Below, in pieces: positions 1 to 12,892 of a DNA stretch of 64,000 nucleotides. The DNA is from Heligmosomoides polygyrus polygyrus. Lineage: Eukaryota > Nematoda > Chromadorea > Rhabditida > Heligmosomidae. The translations under genes and the position numbers were made by a program. Position 1 is the first letter of the stretch. Each line of letters opens with the position of its first letter. The DNA lies in NCBI GenBank assembly GCA_947396885.1, contig OX377201.1, forward strand, positions 68,298,983-68,362,982, read 5' to 3'. Under the pieces are notes generated by a model that did no database searches, was not told where the DNA came from, and saw only the letters and a program-made list of their open reading frames with translations.

Positions 1-970
1 AACTCGTCCACACATTCCGCAGAGCTAGCGAACAGAGAGAAACACGTTTCTAAAAATTTTTTTTCTGTGCGATTTGTACCATATCGGACAGGAGCAGACC
101 ATAGTCATCTCCACATACTGGAATTTACGAGAGTTCAGTGTATTGCCTGGGAAAAACACAACCCTTCTTGGTTCGTTCATGATACTCAAGAAAATTCAGT
201 ATTCTGCGGGGGCGCCGTAAAAGTTTTCGATCCAACTTACGCTCGCCTTCTAAAGAACTTTGTAACCCCCGAGTGCGATTTTGTAATAGACAACGTTAAG
301 TTGTACTTTGTCATTTTCAACATCCGTGAATTGCTATACGATTCGACGCATACGTAAAAGAGAAATATTAATAAATATTAATAAATTATATCACCGTTCG
401 CTATAAATTGCGGATCAAATAAACGCGAAACAATATATGCTCTTTTCCAGTGCTTTACATTTACTTTTTCACTTAATATTGGAAGGAATTATGAAAAACC
501 TCGCCGCTTTCCCCTAATCCTCAAGTTGCAGAGCCAAAGAAAAGGAACCTCCATCACGAAAACGAGTTTTACCTCGAAGATTTACAGAAATGAAGTGTCT
601 TAGATTAACATAAGTTGCTGTTGCCAATACGTTTCTTGCAGTTATGGAGGTAATGTTGAAACGACTTTTTTCGCGATTTAAAAGTCAGTACCGCAGGTTA
701 ATCAAATTCCTTAACTTCCAACAAGAAAAATAACTCTCTTTCCTTGTCAGGTGCCTAAGATCTCTCCAGCGAACGCTCTCAGACAGGTCCACCAGCCAAT
801 GATACTACGAGCCAAAAACAATCGCGAACAGATTACATGCTCACCCACGTGGACGTGCCTCGTGTAAAGTACTTGAGCGTTGAGTGGCTCACTTATAGCG
901 CGCGGTCACCTCTCTCGCTGTCCCACGCTCGCTCAGTACAGAAACAGCGAATGTGGAATAGAACTTCAAC
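1..970. other. Unassigned flank with one short unrecognised ORF
   Basis: No gene is recognised here. A plus-strand open frame of 96 codons lies at 67-357 but matches no family I know and has no clear splice or promoter context. The rest is AT-rich. The minus-strand gene described at 1031-2342 must continue leftwards into this stretch or beyond the window, because its last visible exon ends in a splice donor, but I could not place its next exon. Confidence 0.3.
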
Positions 971-1030
971 GCTGTCAAAAATCAAAAAAGTGGAAGCAAG
1001 TGCAAATGCAGGACGGGTTAATAAACATAC

Positions 1031-2342
1031 CTATCCCGTACCAATTCTCTCTCCAGGTTGTCTCACGTGATTCTCTCTCTCGATCAGCAGCCGAGTGGTC
1101 GCAGTAGTCAGGCGCAGGAATGATGACGACTGATTTTCCCTTTTTGCCGATTGTAGACCTTCCTGATGGGGTACAGGGCACAGCATACGTCACCTTCCTA
1201 CCATCTGACACCCTACGTGGGACAGATGTCCTGTGAAGGAATTGTGTCCGGTTAATCCCGTTGAGATCGACGTCGGAATAGATGCACTCAGAGACACGTG
1301 ATGTGACGTACTCCCCTTTTGAAACTGGAGCTGTTCGGTTGCCAGAATAAGTGTGTGCGTCATACGATCTGGCAGAGCCGCTGGCATAGACTGTTGGATC
1401 GTCCTGAGAGTAGTAATAGAAGCTGCGCATCGGAGAAGAAGAGCGATATATAGCTGACGGTCCTCCGTGCTGCGACGGAGTCTGGTATTCGGAAGATGTG
1501 GTGGAGACCGATGATCGACGACCCCGATCGCCATGACGATTGCTGAACCCGGCTGGCCACTGAGGCTCAGGGGTAACGTTGTCGTAACGCTCGTCTTCAA
1601 AGTTTGCAGACGAGCACAGCGGAGAACGGCGAGGCGATAAGAGAGCTGTATTCGGAAAGCGCGGGCATCCTCGAGAGAATGGCTGACGAGTACTCGTCAC
1701 AGGGGAGTATGCCTGTGGTTTCCGCCAAGACGATCTCGAGAGATCTCTGCAGTTGAAATGCACACGTCCAGGCGCGTCCTCGCTGACAATCATCCACATA
1801 GCGGGAATCGGGAAAATGCGAGGCAAGTGATCACACGGCAACAAGATCAGCGAGCCGCAGGTAATGACATCATTAGAAAACTGGTTACAGCAGAGGAGGC
1901 GATTATGCGATGCTTGCTGTCGAGCTGAAGGGGCAAACCAGCTCCGTAAGAAGGCGGAGCGTAGATTGCGCGAGCAGCCGACTGCAAGCCGAAAGCGGCA
2001 ACCATCTCTGACACGCCAGGGTACTCATCCCTAATCGGATTAAACTCTTGGGAATTAGGGCCCCGCACAAAACCTCTGCTTACTTGAAAACGTCTTCAGT
2101 AAAAACTCTTTACCTGGCGCATACACGACAGTCGACCGAGTGAAGACCAAAAAGGCAACAACAAATGAGAAATCGTACATGACTTGCCCTCCTGTTCATG
2201 CCGCTTATCCAGGTGTCCCTTGAAGTCGTGCGCTTCTTCAATGCACGCAAAATTTAGGCCATACACTTGCCGATGGGACTCGTCTTCAAACGTCAGCAAA
2301 CACGGACAGTTCCCGTATCCAACGGCTTGAAATCCTTTATAT
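1031..2342 (-). CDS. Partial gene with EVH1/WH1-like domain (internal exons)
   Basis: Minus-strand exons of a multi-exon gene. The exon at 2342-2114 follows a TTTCAG acceptor and ends in CAG|GTAAAG. It encodes a stretch reading RQVYGLNFACIEEAHDF, which resembles the last strand and start of the C-terminal helix of EVH1 (WH1) domains, as in WASP and Ena/VASP proteins. These domains bind proline-rich ligands in actin regulation. A middle exon lies within about 2075-1850, with uncertain boundaries. A long exon (about 1880-1031) encodes a Ser/Arg/Tyr-rich, probably disordered region and ends in a clear ATAG|GTATGT donor, so the reading frame beyond 1031 is intron. I see no CRIB or WH2 motif, so assignment to WASP or Ena is open. 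Start and stop codons are outside what I can place. The exon phases around 2114-2068 do not join cleanly in my reading. Confidence 0.5.
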
Positions 2343-2981
2343 CTGAAACGAAATGTTCAGTAGAAGAGCCAGAATAACAACACTCCTCTCAGACATTTCA
2401 GCAGTAATATAGTATCGAGCACAACCATAGGAAGAATGGGAGTCCACAGTCAAAATCCATTGCTCCGGGAGTTAATCTGTGCACGCGGGAGACACTGTCT
2501 ACGGGCCTCTAGAAGAGTGGAATTGGGGTTTGATAACTGAACGCAACTTTTAAGCAACCCCCGTTTAATGGAAGTTATCACAACCTCAGATGCTATTTCT
2601 CCTCTACTCTTGATGTAAGACATCACAAAATTATTTCGAAAATGCAAGAGCCCCCTCCCATAATTCATTCTATCAGACAGTTTCTATTTGTGGTTCTTTC
2701 CCCGTCTATGGAACGCATCGGAGCAGCGACGAATAAACACAGCAAGTCACTTGAAGGCTCTAAAAAGGCAGGAGAATGAAAAGCCTTCGTAGGATTTACA
2801 ATAAAAGCAAAAGCGGGCGCTGGAACACCTCGTTAATAGGCAGAGCACTCCATACAGCATGAAGCATTACCTACATCCATGTGAAGCCTAACACCTTTTA
2901 AATTTTCAGCAGACAGCTAATTTCGTAGAACTATTAGGCTGACAGCCCTCATAGCGAAGTTTTGTTGCGATCAAAACTCTA
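2343..2981. other. Intergenic or intronic, nothing recognised
   Basis: Upstream of the EVH1-like exon on its coding strand, so probably intron. A 72-codon minus-strand frame (2450-2668) has no splice or family support. No repeat recognised. Confidence 0.3.
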
Positions 2982-3053
2982 GCGCCAGGCGGGACTCGAA
3001 CCCGCACCCCGGCTGACCGGGGGGAATGCCCTACGCCATTACACCACCGGCGC
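2982..3053 (-). tRNA. tRNA-like gene or tRNA pseudogene
   Basis: The 72-nt minus-strand sequence has a seven-base acceptor stem (GCGCCGG with CTGGCGC, one G-T pair), a D-arm with TAATGG, and a perfect five-base T-stem around TTCGAGT. The anticodon arm is abnormal: its strongest pairing is a six-base CCCCGG/CCGGGG hairpin with a four-base TCAG loop, so no anticodon can be read safely. This could be a tRNA pseudogene or the head of a tRNA-derived SINE. A related GGTCAG loop occurs in tRNA-like sequences at 48.95 and 50.1 kb. A covariance search would decide. Confidence 0.6.
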
Positions 3054-4405
3054 TGTTTTATCGAACGCAGCGTCCATTAGGTTGACACTATGTTCTCAGA
3101 CGTCTAAGAGTGTTTTTATTGAAAATGCGTTTTTCCACCACTGTTTGAAATGGTCCGAACATGAAGAGAACACTTCGGCACTGGAAAGAATGTCCTAGGA
3201 AACAATTTTCAACATTCACTTCAACTCCAGTTTCTAGGTTGTACTGTTTCGGAACTCATGCCCTCTGTACCCGCGTCGTCATGACATTCCTATCTCGGTC
3301 CTTCGGAAAACAGAGTTAACTGCATCTAAAATACAGGCTAACAAAGTGAATGTTTCTATTCTATCCAGAAAAAAGAACCTATGGCACCAGGTGGGGATGA
3401 ATTTAGACATGTTGCCGAACGACATACGAGAAGATCAATATCAACCAAGTCTCAACTGGCAACCACTCTTGGTGGCTTGGTGGCACCCTGGCAAGATCAA
3501 GCCGAAAATCTTTGCCGCCTTCGAGTCTTAAACTGAATTATGCATTTATGAAAACTGTAGGAATTACTACGAACCTTTGAACGTTTGACAAGCCCTTACC
3601 AATAAAATCGCACGGTAAAGACAAAGACATTGCGGTGATAAACAACAAAACACAACCGAAGAAGAACGATGACTCTTAGGGTGCGACCTACAAGCTCCAC
3701 GACGCTTCGAGGAAAGCAATGTTTGTCCAAATTTCCTGCAGTTCGTTTATGCCTCTACATACACTGAAACTGGGACTTATAGAAGAGCTTGTGCAGAGGG
3801 AGATTTGGGAACAGCATTTTCTAATGAAGAAGTAGCCACAAACCTTCAATGCATCGACGTTCGAAGAACCGGACAACTATTGTGCCATGCAACTTAATAG
3901 ATCAACCCTACACCCTACCCGCGACAGCTTACTGCTCTTTCGTCCCTTGTATTCCAAAGTGAAGGCGTAAGAAGGATAAGTGTGTGAAATCCGTCCTTCA
4001 TTTTGTGTATTATAGTTTTCGCCAATCCTAAGCTTCCTTTGTTTAGTAACTGTCTGATACTAGCCAACGTCTGATACGTATTATCCTGCAACTGAAGAAT
4101 GACTTCCTCTGATTGAAGAGTTTGATGTTAAAATTCCACTGCACTTTGCCCAAAATCTAGTTCTAGTGCATCTTACGGATTCAATTCATTCTCGTTGCTA
4201 TTCCAGCGGTTTTGAACTCGTAAATGAAAGTATCAGTGAATGCATCATCACAGTTTGTAGAAGAGAACTCCTAAAAATATTTAGATGAGAAAGTTCTAGA
4301 AACATTAAGATTTAAGAGCATTTCTGTACTTATTTAGAATTCATATTTAACTTAATATTCTTTTGTGCCGAGGTGCCTACAAATTGAAAACACTCTTTTG
4401 CTACA
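3054..4405. other. Nothing recognised
   Basis: AT-rich sequence with only short open frames (for example 3346-3531 plus, 3688-3876 minus), none with a known motif or consistent splice sites. Confidence 0.3.
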
Positions 4406-4409
4406 CCTA

Positions 4410-4850
4410 TAACTAAGAAGGTTCTGCATAATAATCCAGGTAATTATCGGCTTGTAAGTGAAACCTTTATTTTCTGGAGCCTTTTTGAAAAAATCTTGAA
4501 ATGTGTGTTGCTAATTTGGAATTTGGAATTTAAATTTTTCGCCACTTCAACACGGGATCAGGGAAGGAAAATCGAAGGAAACACAGGTGTTGGAGCCTTC
4601 TTTTGATTGGACTTCGGGTATCGATGACAAACGTTATATATGTGTGGATAAAGTCCGCTTTGAAAAAGCATTTAATAGGTTCTCCCATGAACCCCTTCCA
4701 TTACGATTAAATGAGGATGGGTTAAATTCTGAGTAATTGCTTGGGTTAAAAGCTTTTTTCAGCAGCGCACTTTTAAAGTTCGAGTAAATGGTAGCCTACC
4801 TAGTATAGAGGACACTAGAGTTCCATCGCTGCGCCGCTCGATGTAATTAT
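4410..4850 (+). pseudogene. CR1-like LINE reverse transcriptase remnant
   Basis: Conceptual translation in shifting frames gives RT landmarks in the right order. There is a NYRLVS...FEKILK block near 4440-4500 (RT motif of the NYRPVSLTSIFSRLFEKIL type), then DWTSGIDDKR and FEKAFNRFSH near 4600-4690 (the DFxKAFD block), then KFRVNGSLPS near 4775-4800. Several stops and frameshifts separate them. This is an old, inactive plus-strand fragment of a CR1/jockey-type non-LTR element; endonuclease and 3' end are not visible. Confidence 0.55.
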
Positions 4851-6500
4851 AATCTCCAGCATCGACCGCACGATGCGGTGAATCCATGTGTGAGTTTACC
4901 ACTACGTCGCATCGCGATTCGCGATGCAGCTCAGAACGTCTACTAAGAGGAGCATCTAGCGGTATGATATCACCTTTGTCACTTACTTCTCACTCAAGTG
5001 AGGAAATGGAACGTCACGAAATTAATTGAAATATGATTGCGGGCGTTATTGACACACTGACAACAATACGCAGTTGCGTAACCAGGCTGTGGTGTGGAAC
5101 AATACACATCATTTCTGCTGCGAACTCGATTTTCTTTCAAAGCAAAGCAATTTAGTGCAGGGGTTTTTTGCAGCGCTTATGGACTGTAACTGGAAGAATC
5201 ATGAACAGTTATGGGCAAAGAAATGCTTTGGTGGTACTCGTGAAAATTTAGCAGTAAGGGGACGCCATTAAACCACACCACTACACTACACAGAAGTCGT
5301 ATAATGAGAATAGATCATTTGGTTTCTACAAATTGTACAAAGAAATGTTACATATTGAACTGAGACTAAAAGCATTTTAAGGGAAACTAACTGGTGAAGT
5401 GATTTTAGTAATCGAAGTACCATTTCTCACATATTAGTGAACTTCGCGCGCACGTGCAGACACTGTTGTTAACTCCTTGACTGCCACGCGATCTAAACCA
5501 TATCTAACACATGCCTTATATCTAATGGATTGTGTTTTACGATCGCTTAAAAAGTTTTGTTTAAATTACTTTTGAGTCAAATTATATTCTTGAATATAGT
5601 GTTAAGTCTTGGTGAATAACAATCAGCATTGCTTCTTATATTCGAAGCCTTGTTTACAGAGTTATAAGAATTAAATAAAAACGAAAAAATAAAATAAATT
5701 TAAGTGTTGTTTCCATAGCAGCATAAAAGGCTGTGATGCTTCCCTTTCTAAGGCAAAATCCAGTATTTTCATTTTTTCAATTTATTCATGCATCCCACGA
5801 AGCGCCAGAAATCACAGCAAGTACGTAAAGAATAGGAATCTACTACCTAAGTGCAACAAAACCTATTTAAAAATGTGGAAGAGGTGGCAAGAGCTCAAGC
5901 GGGAAGCGCCTAACCCGCCACGGACTACCTCGTTGAACAAAGTTCTCTCTTTTCAATTCGCTTAGCCTAGTTCCAGTAAAAACCATTTCGCTAGCACAAG
6001 TTCTTCGCTGCCTTCATTTGTCTCAGAGTAAGGGGCGGAAGTTCCACAGCACGAAGCAATCCCTCTTTTGACTCATCAGTGCTACTAATTCTAGTTCTAG
6101 CGGAACACAAACCGCGGAACGGAAGGACCAAAAATGTCCGTGAACCAGAATTTCGATCATGAGATGCAGATTCTGCACATCTCTTACCAAAGGCCTTTCA
6201 AGGCAGCTTTTAGATTCACCGTTTTGGCAGAATTCAGCCCACACTGTTGACGCAGCAAAAAACATACATTGTGGCACAGTACGAAGCATGCATGACGAGT
6301 ACGCGCCAGCTGGCTTAAAAATCGATTGCACCAGGCGCGCACCACTGCGAAACGCGCGACGTTGTCAATGTATAACCAATCCTTCCCGATAATGCGTTTT
6401 TTCGAATGCCCATCGCGCCTATGATTGTTATATGCACAAAACTGAACAAAGAAACAAAACCGCCTAAATCGCCAATCTATAGTGTAAGAACACGAAAGAA
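4851..6500. other. Nothing recognised
   Basis: No gene, RNA or repeat that I can name. The stretch near 5640-5700 is very A/T-rich. Short open frames at 5074-5271 and 6023-6392 overlap on both strands and look like chance. Confidence 0.3.
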
Positions 6501-6515
6501 CTGTTCAGGGAGAAA

Positions 6516-6771
6516 ATGATACGCTTTCGTCTGACATCGCCTCATTTTATGCAACGCCGCAAGCAAGAGTCAGACAGCATTGACCGAAACTGTCTCGAAG
6601 TGGTTAAAATGTTTAGGAACTCGCGGGATGAAGACGACTTGATTGGTGCTCAAGTCGCCATAGATGAGGTTGCTCAGTGGTCAAGTTCGTGGAAGCTTCT
6701 TTTATCTGCTAATAAAACGATAGTGCTCCATCTGGGATCCCCTGATCCCTAGCATTTCTGTGAGGTCAATT
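6516..6771 (+). pseudogene. CR1-like LINE RT thumb fragment
   Basis: The 78-codon frame contains LIGAQVAIDEVAQWSSSWKL followed by LSANKTIVLHLGSP. This is the pattern of the region after the YxDD box in CR1/jockey-type reverse transcriptases, where a helix with a W...W/S-W-K-L motif is followed by K-T-xxxxxG. It is truncated on both sides. The RTE element that follows is inserted next to it, so it was part of the target. Confidence 0.45.
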
Positions 6772-7048
6772 GAACTGCTCTGATGGAGATATCCGTTCCT
6801 CCACGTTGTACCACTGGAAACTGCTCGCTGTGCGAGCTAAGCTAATCAGGAACATTCGAATGCAGGCGACAGGCCCTTGTGACAGGCCGGCCTACGAAGA
6901 CCCATGTCACATCACATGGTGTATGACAGTTCAACTTTCACGAGATAGCCCACGCGCACTCGCAAAGCCCGGCGAGTGTGAAAAGTATGCGAGGGTCCGT
7001 GGTACGAGTACGGCATCGGGGGGCAACTAAGCTAGTCGAAAGTCCCGT

Positions 7049-7745
7049 AAGGTAAGAACCCGCGCGGTAACGCTGAATGTGGGTACGATGACGCTCCGCT
7101 CGTGCGAATTGGTTGAAGCACTGGAGCAGAGAATCTATTTCTGTACGGTGCAGGAGACGAGGTGGTCCTGCCGCAAGTCAAGGGACATAGGACGAGGCTT
7201 TAAGGCCGTTCTATGTGGAAGTCCCAGGACCACCAGCGGTGTAGGAATAATCGTCTCCGAACGATTTCGTGACTTGATTGTAAGCGTCGAGCGCTTTGAC
7301 GATCGATTGATCAAGATCGTTGTCGCCGCTAAGGAGCGATTCTATCACTTCTTCTCTGCGTATGCTCCGCAGGGTGGCTGCTCCGATCAAGCCAAGCAAG
7401 AGTTTTGGAGCCGACTTGATGAGAACACAGCAGAGGTACCGCCGAAAGATGTCATCATAGTCGCTGGTGACCTTAATGGGTACGTAGGTGCTGCGAAGGA
7501 CAGGTACAGCTGTCATGGTGGTTTCGGATAGGGGTCTCGTAACGCCGATGGTGAGCGTATTCTTGAGTATGCGGAATCGCATAGCCTCACCATTGTGAAC
7601 ACCGTCTTCCAAACGCGACTCCCACCTCATCTCATACTATAGTGAGAGCTCCAAGTCTCAGATAGACTTTGTGCTTGTGAAGGATCGCCGAAGCATTGCC
7701 ACAGACGCGAAGGTCGTGCCGTATGAGACGGTCGCCCCACAGCAC
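7049..7745 (+). pseudogene. RTE copy 1 AP-endonuclease domain (broken)
   Basis: Frame opening near 7049 and readable to a TAG at 7529-7531, then continuing in the same frame to about 7610, where a frameshift follows. It has the hallmarks of the exonuclease-endonuclease-phosphatase fold: LNVGT near the start, QETRW (metal-binding Glu), SGVGIIVSERF, HFFSAYAPQ and AGDLNGYVG (catalytic Asp and Asn). The enzyme nicks target DNA to prime reverse transcription. At about 7743 roughly 190 bp present in copy 2 are missing, which removes the link between endonuclease and RT. Confidence 0.8.
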
Positions 7746-9660
7746 ACGGGGCAAGTTCGGCGCTCAGCACTACGAAGCCTGGACAATGCAAGGTCGAAAA
7801 GCAGAAATAGCTGTGGAGGGAAGAGTTAAAGCAAAGGTTCGAGAGAAGAAGCCGCTCTATCACGTGTTTCTCGGCGAAAAGACAGCCGATAATTGGCGGA
7901 AGTACCAAGAAGCGAAAAACGCTGCAAAGAAAGCCGTGGCTGTTGCGAAAGACACTCATTATGGTGATTCTACCGAAAGCTCGAGTCACGCGATGGTGAG
8001 CGGTATTTGTACCGACTTGCTAAGACCCTCCATCGCCAAGCCAAGGATGTTGGAAAGTTCGTTGGCATCAATGATGAGAGCGACCATCTTCTGACAGACG
8101 GCAAAAAGGCGCTGAAGCGATGGCGTGATTACTTCGGGAAGTTTCCACTATAGAATTTCCTCACCCGGCCATCCCTTCTGTGGGTTCTGTTCACGGTCCC
8201 ATTCACAAGATCGCCGTGGAGGAAACAGAAGCGTCTCTATAGAAGATGAAGCCCTGTAAGGCGACAAGTCCGGATGATCTAGCAGCCGATTTATGAAAAT
8301 CAAAGCTCTGATCCACTGCTGAGTGGTTTGCTAAGTTCTTCAACCAGGTAGTAAAGGAGAAGAAAGTACCGGAGTGTTGGCGCCAAAGCACGACGATTCC
8401 GATTTGGAAGAAAAAGAGCAGTCCTGTAGACTGCTCCAATTACCGTCCGCTCGCTTGCTTTCGCACAGCATGAAAATCTTTGAGCGAATCCTCGATAGAC
8501 GAATTCATGAAAATTTCGAGCTCTCCGACAACCAGTGCGGCTTTATGTCTGGTTGTGGGACCATTGATGCTATCTATACACACCGCCCGCTTCTGGTGGA
8601 GAAGCATCGCGAGAAATAGAAGCGGGTGCATATCGCCTTTCTCGACTTGGAGAAGGCCTTCGATCGCGTACCGCGTGAGCTTATATGGTACGCCTTGCGA
8701 CAATACAACGAACCTGAAGAACTCATAGACTGGGTGCGAATGCTATACTCTTGTCCAAAGAGTCGTGTGCAAGCTGCAGCTGAACCTCGATGGAGTTTCC
8801 CATCTCTGTCGGGGTACACCAGGGTTCTGCGTTTTCCCCACTCCTCTTTGTTGTCGTCATGAATGCCATTACGCGAGATCTTCAGCAGCATGTTCTATGT
8901 TTCAGCTTTATGCTGATGACGTGATACTCGCTTGCGAAGATAAAGATGATCTCGAGCGGCAGGCGCTTGGTGCGACCGTCTGGCGAGGTTCGGTCTCAAA
9001 CTGAATGTCAAGAAGACCGAGTATCTAACGACGGACGTTACTGAGTCAGCTCCACCAAGACTAATGGCATCGAGCTTCCACGCACATCTGTTTTCAAGTA
9101 CCTGGGATCAGCAATAGCGTCTGACGGCAGTCTGATGGTTGAAGGGAACTCACGTGTGAGTGCAGCTTGGTCCAAGTGGCGTTCGCTGACTGGCGTGCTC
9201 TGCGATAGGAGGATACCAGAGCACCTGAAGTCGAAGACCTACAGAGCAGTCGTGCAGCCAGTAGCGATCTATGGCGCTGAGTGTTGGCCTGCGACCAAGG
9301 AAGTTGAAACGCGCCTCAGCCTCATGGAGACGAAGATGCTGCGCTGGACGGCTGGAGTCACGCGCATGGACCGCATTCGAAATGATGCCATTCGGCAGAA
9401 GTTCGGTGTCGCGCCGATAGCGGACAAGATGCGCGAAACTCGCGTACGATGGTAATAATGGTACGGCCACGTTTTGCGTGGAAAGGAAGACAGCGTCCGC
9501 AAGACAGGCCTTAAGGTGGAAGTGCCAGGAAAGCGGCCTAGAGGACGCCCCAAGCAGCGCTGGTCGGATACGTTACACACGGACATGAAGGTAACTGGCG
9601 TCCACCCTGAAGCGCGAAAGGTGGCGCCATGACACCAGAACAGCGGACCCCGCGACGAAG
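7746..9660 (+). pseudogene. RTE copy 1 reverse transcriptase (broken)
   Basis: After the deletion point the linker (KVREKKPLYHVFLGEKTADN near 7840) leads into the RT. Visible motifs are CSNYRPLA near 8435, HIAFLDLEKAFDRVP near 8625-8670 (motif A), LYADDVILACEDKDD near 8909-8950 (motif C, catalytic YADD), then KYLGSAIA, WSKWRSLTGVLCDRRIPEHL and the C-terminal KMLRWTAGVTRMDRIRND at 9330-9390. It ends in RPRGRPKQRWSD near 9537-9570. In-frame stops at 8240 (TAG), 8294 (TGA), 8309 (TGA) and 8617 (TAG), plus frameshifts, make it inactive. All four stops are also present in copy 2. Confidence 0.85.
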
Positions 9661-9671
9661 CGGGATAAACA

Positions 9672-11376
<1,705 letters not shown>

Positions 11377-11387
11377 GAACTGTTCTG

Positions 11388-12540
11388 GAAAATGTTGATT
11401 ATTAACCACCATAGCTTTCTTCTTGACTCAAGGCCAAACTTTGAGTAACATTGTAAAAACATTTTTAGCAAGACCGGGCAAAGGCTGTTCCCCTTACTCA
11501 AGTCCCTCAATTCTAGAGAACCTTCTCTTCTCATTGACGTATGCACGTATGCACAATCTAGGTTCGCTTAATTCTCCAGTCCGGAACATGTTCCATTCAC
11601 GGAAAAGCCCGAAGTAGTTTAGTTAGAGAAAGTCCACAATAGTTTCAATAGGAAGGGTTCATTCGTGCTCTTCGGCTCACATACACTAAAATCAATCAGC
11701 AAATTCTCACGGATTAATCAGAAGCAAAATGTTAAATCATGATATCCTCCAGCCACTTTCATATGTTTACGTACGACTGGCGAATATTGGTCTTTAAACT
11801 ATCACAAACAACGCCATTTTTTTGCTTTCGGAGCACAATCGAAGCACTGCAATAAAAAGCTGCAAGGTCCGAGCGATCTAACCAAATTCAAAAAACTTCT
11901 ATTCCTGCTCCTAAAAAATAACGGGGTTTAGCTGCTGGTCATCGTTTCTCTATTCTTATAATTGATTAGCACGCACTTAGACATCACCTGGCTATGTTCT
12001 ATGAATTTACGCTGATTGTCTCACTTTTTAAACGTTTTGTTGCCGTTTGTAATTTAACTTGGGGTAATCACGTGTAGCAAAGCTACATCTAAATCTGTAT
12101 GATACGTGAAACTTTAATAGGGCCAAGCTTGCGCTTCCGTACAATATTCCACTTGTTCCTCGAAAATTCTGGAATCTTCGTATTACAGGCAGTCGAGCAT
12201 AGGCCAGCAAAATCTGACCCTAATTTCCGACCAACGCAGTACAGTTTCTTTCCCGAACGAAATCCAGTTTTTTCAGAACACTCAAGCAGCAGCAAAAATG
12301 CAGTTCTTTGAAAATTCTAAAGCTACTGCTAAAACATGGGGTGGAAAACGAATCCAAAGAAAGAGCGACCGAAACGGGGGGAGTGCTGTGCAGATTAACC
12401 AGGTGTTATGCAAATAGTGCCGCACGCGTTACTTTTCTGGGGGTGTCAAAAAATATCGAACAAACGCGCTTTGGAGCATACGCGCATTATTAGAGCAGGC
12501 AACCAGTTGACCTTTATATGGCGTTTTATTCTGCGCGTTC
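11388..12540. other. Nothing recognised
   Basis: AT-rich sequence right of the RTE insertion. Opposed short frames at 12028-12311 overlap on both strands and carry no family signal. Confidence 0.3.
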
Positions 12541-12542
12541 TA

Positions 12543-12644
12543 AAATATAGCCGATCTGGTCGAAGACTCCTCATATGGGGCATTAATTCGGTTAAATATA
12601 GCCGATCTGGTCGAAGACTCCTCATATGGGGCATTAATTCGGTT
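12543..12644. repeat. Perfect 51-bp tandem duplication
   Basis: Two adjacent identical copies of a 51-bp unit (12543-12593 and 12594-12644), starting AAATATAGCCGATCTGG. The lack of any difference points to a recent duplication. Confidence 0.9.
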
Positions 12645-12892
12645 CCAGCATTGTTCAAACGTTGCGCGCTTCTTGTATTGGGAGCAATTCTTATGGTACC
12701 TTGGAAGATAAGCACAAAACTCCAGTTTAAACTACCGTATGCGTCTACAGATGTGCATGATGGGGTGGACGGGAGCGAACCCCAAGTGATTACTCGCGTC
12801 CGCTTCTATTCTTATTCTCCATACAAATCACCGATAGGAGCGTTTGATATCCCTTCACTGAGAAAAAAGTAGTTTTAAATACTTATCAAATA

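Noticed and set aside
975..1030. Extension of the long minus-strand frame past 1031
   Set aside because: A strong donor (ATAG|GTATGT) sits at 1031/1030, so the last residues of the open frame are intron.
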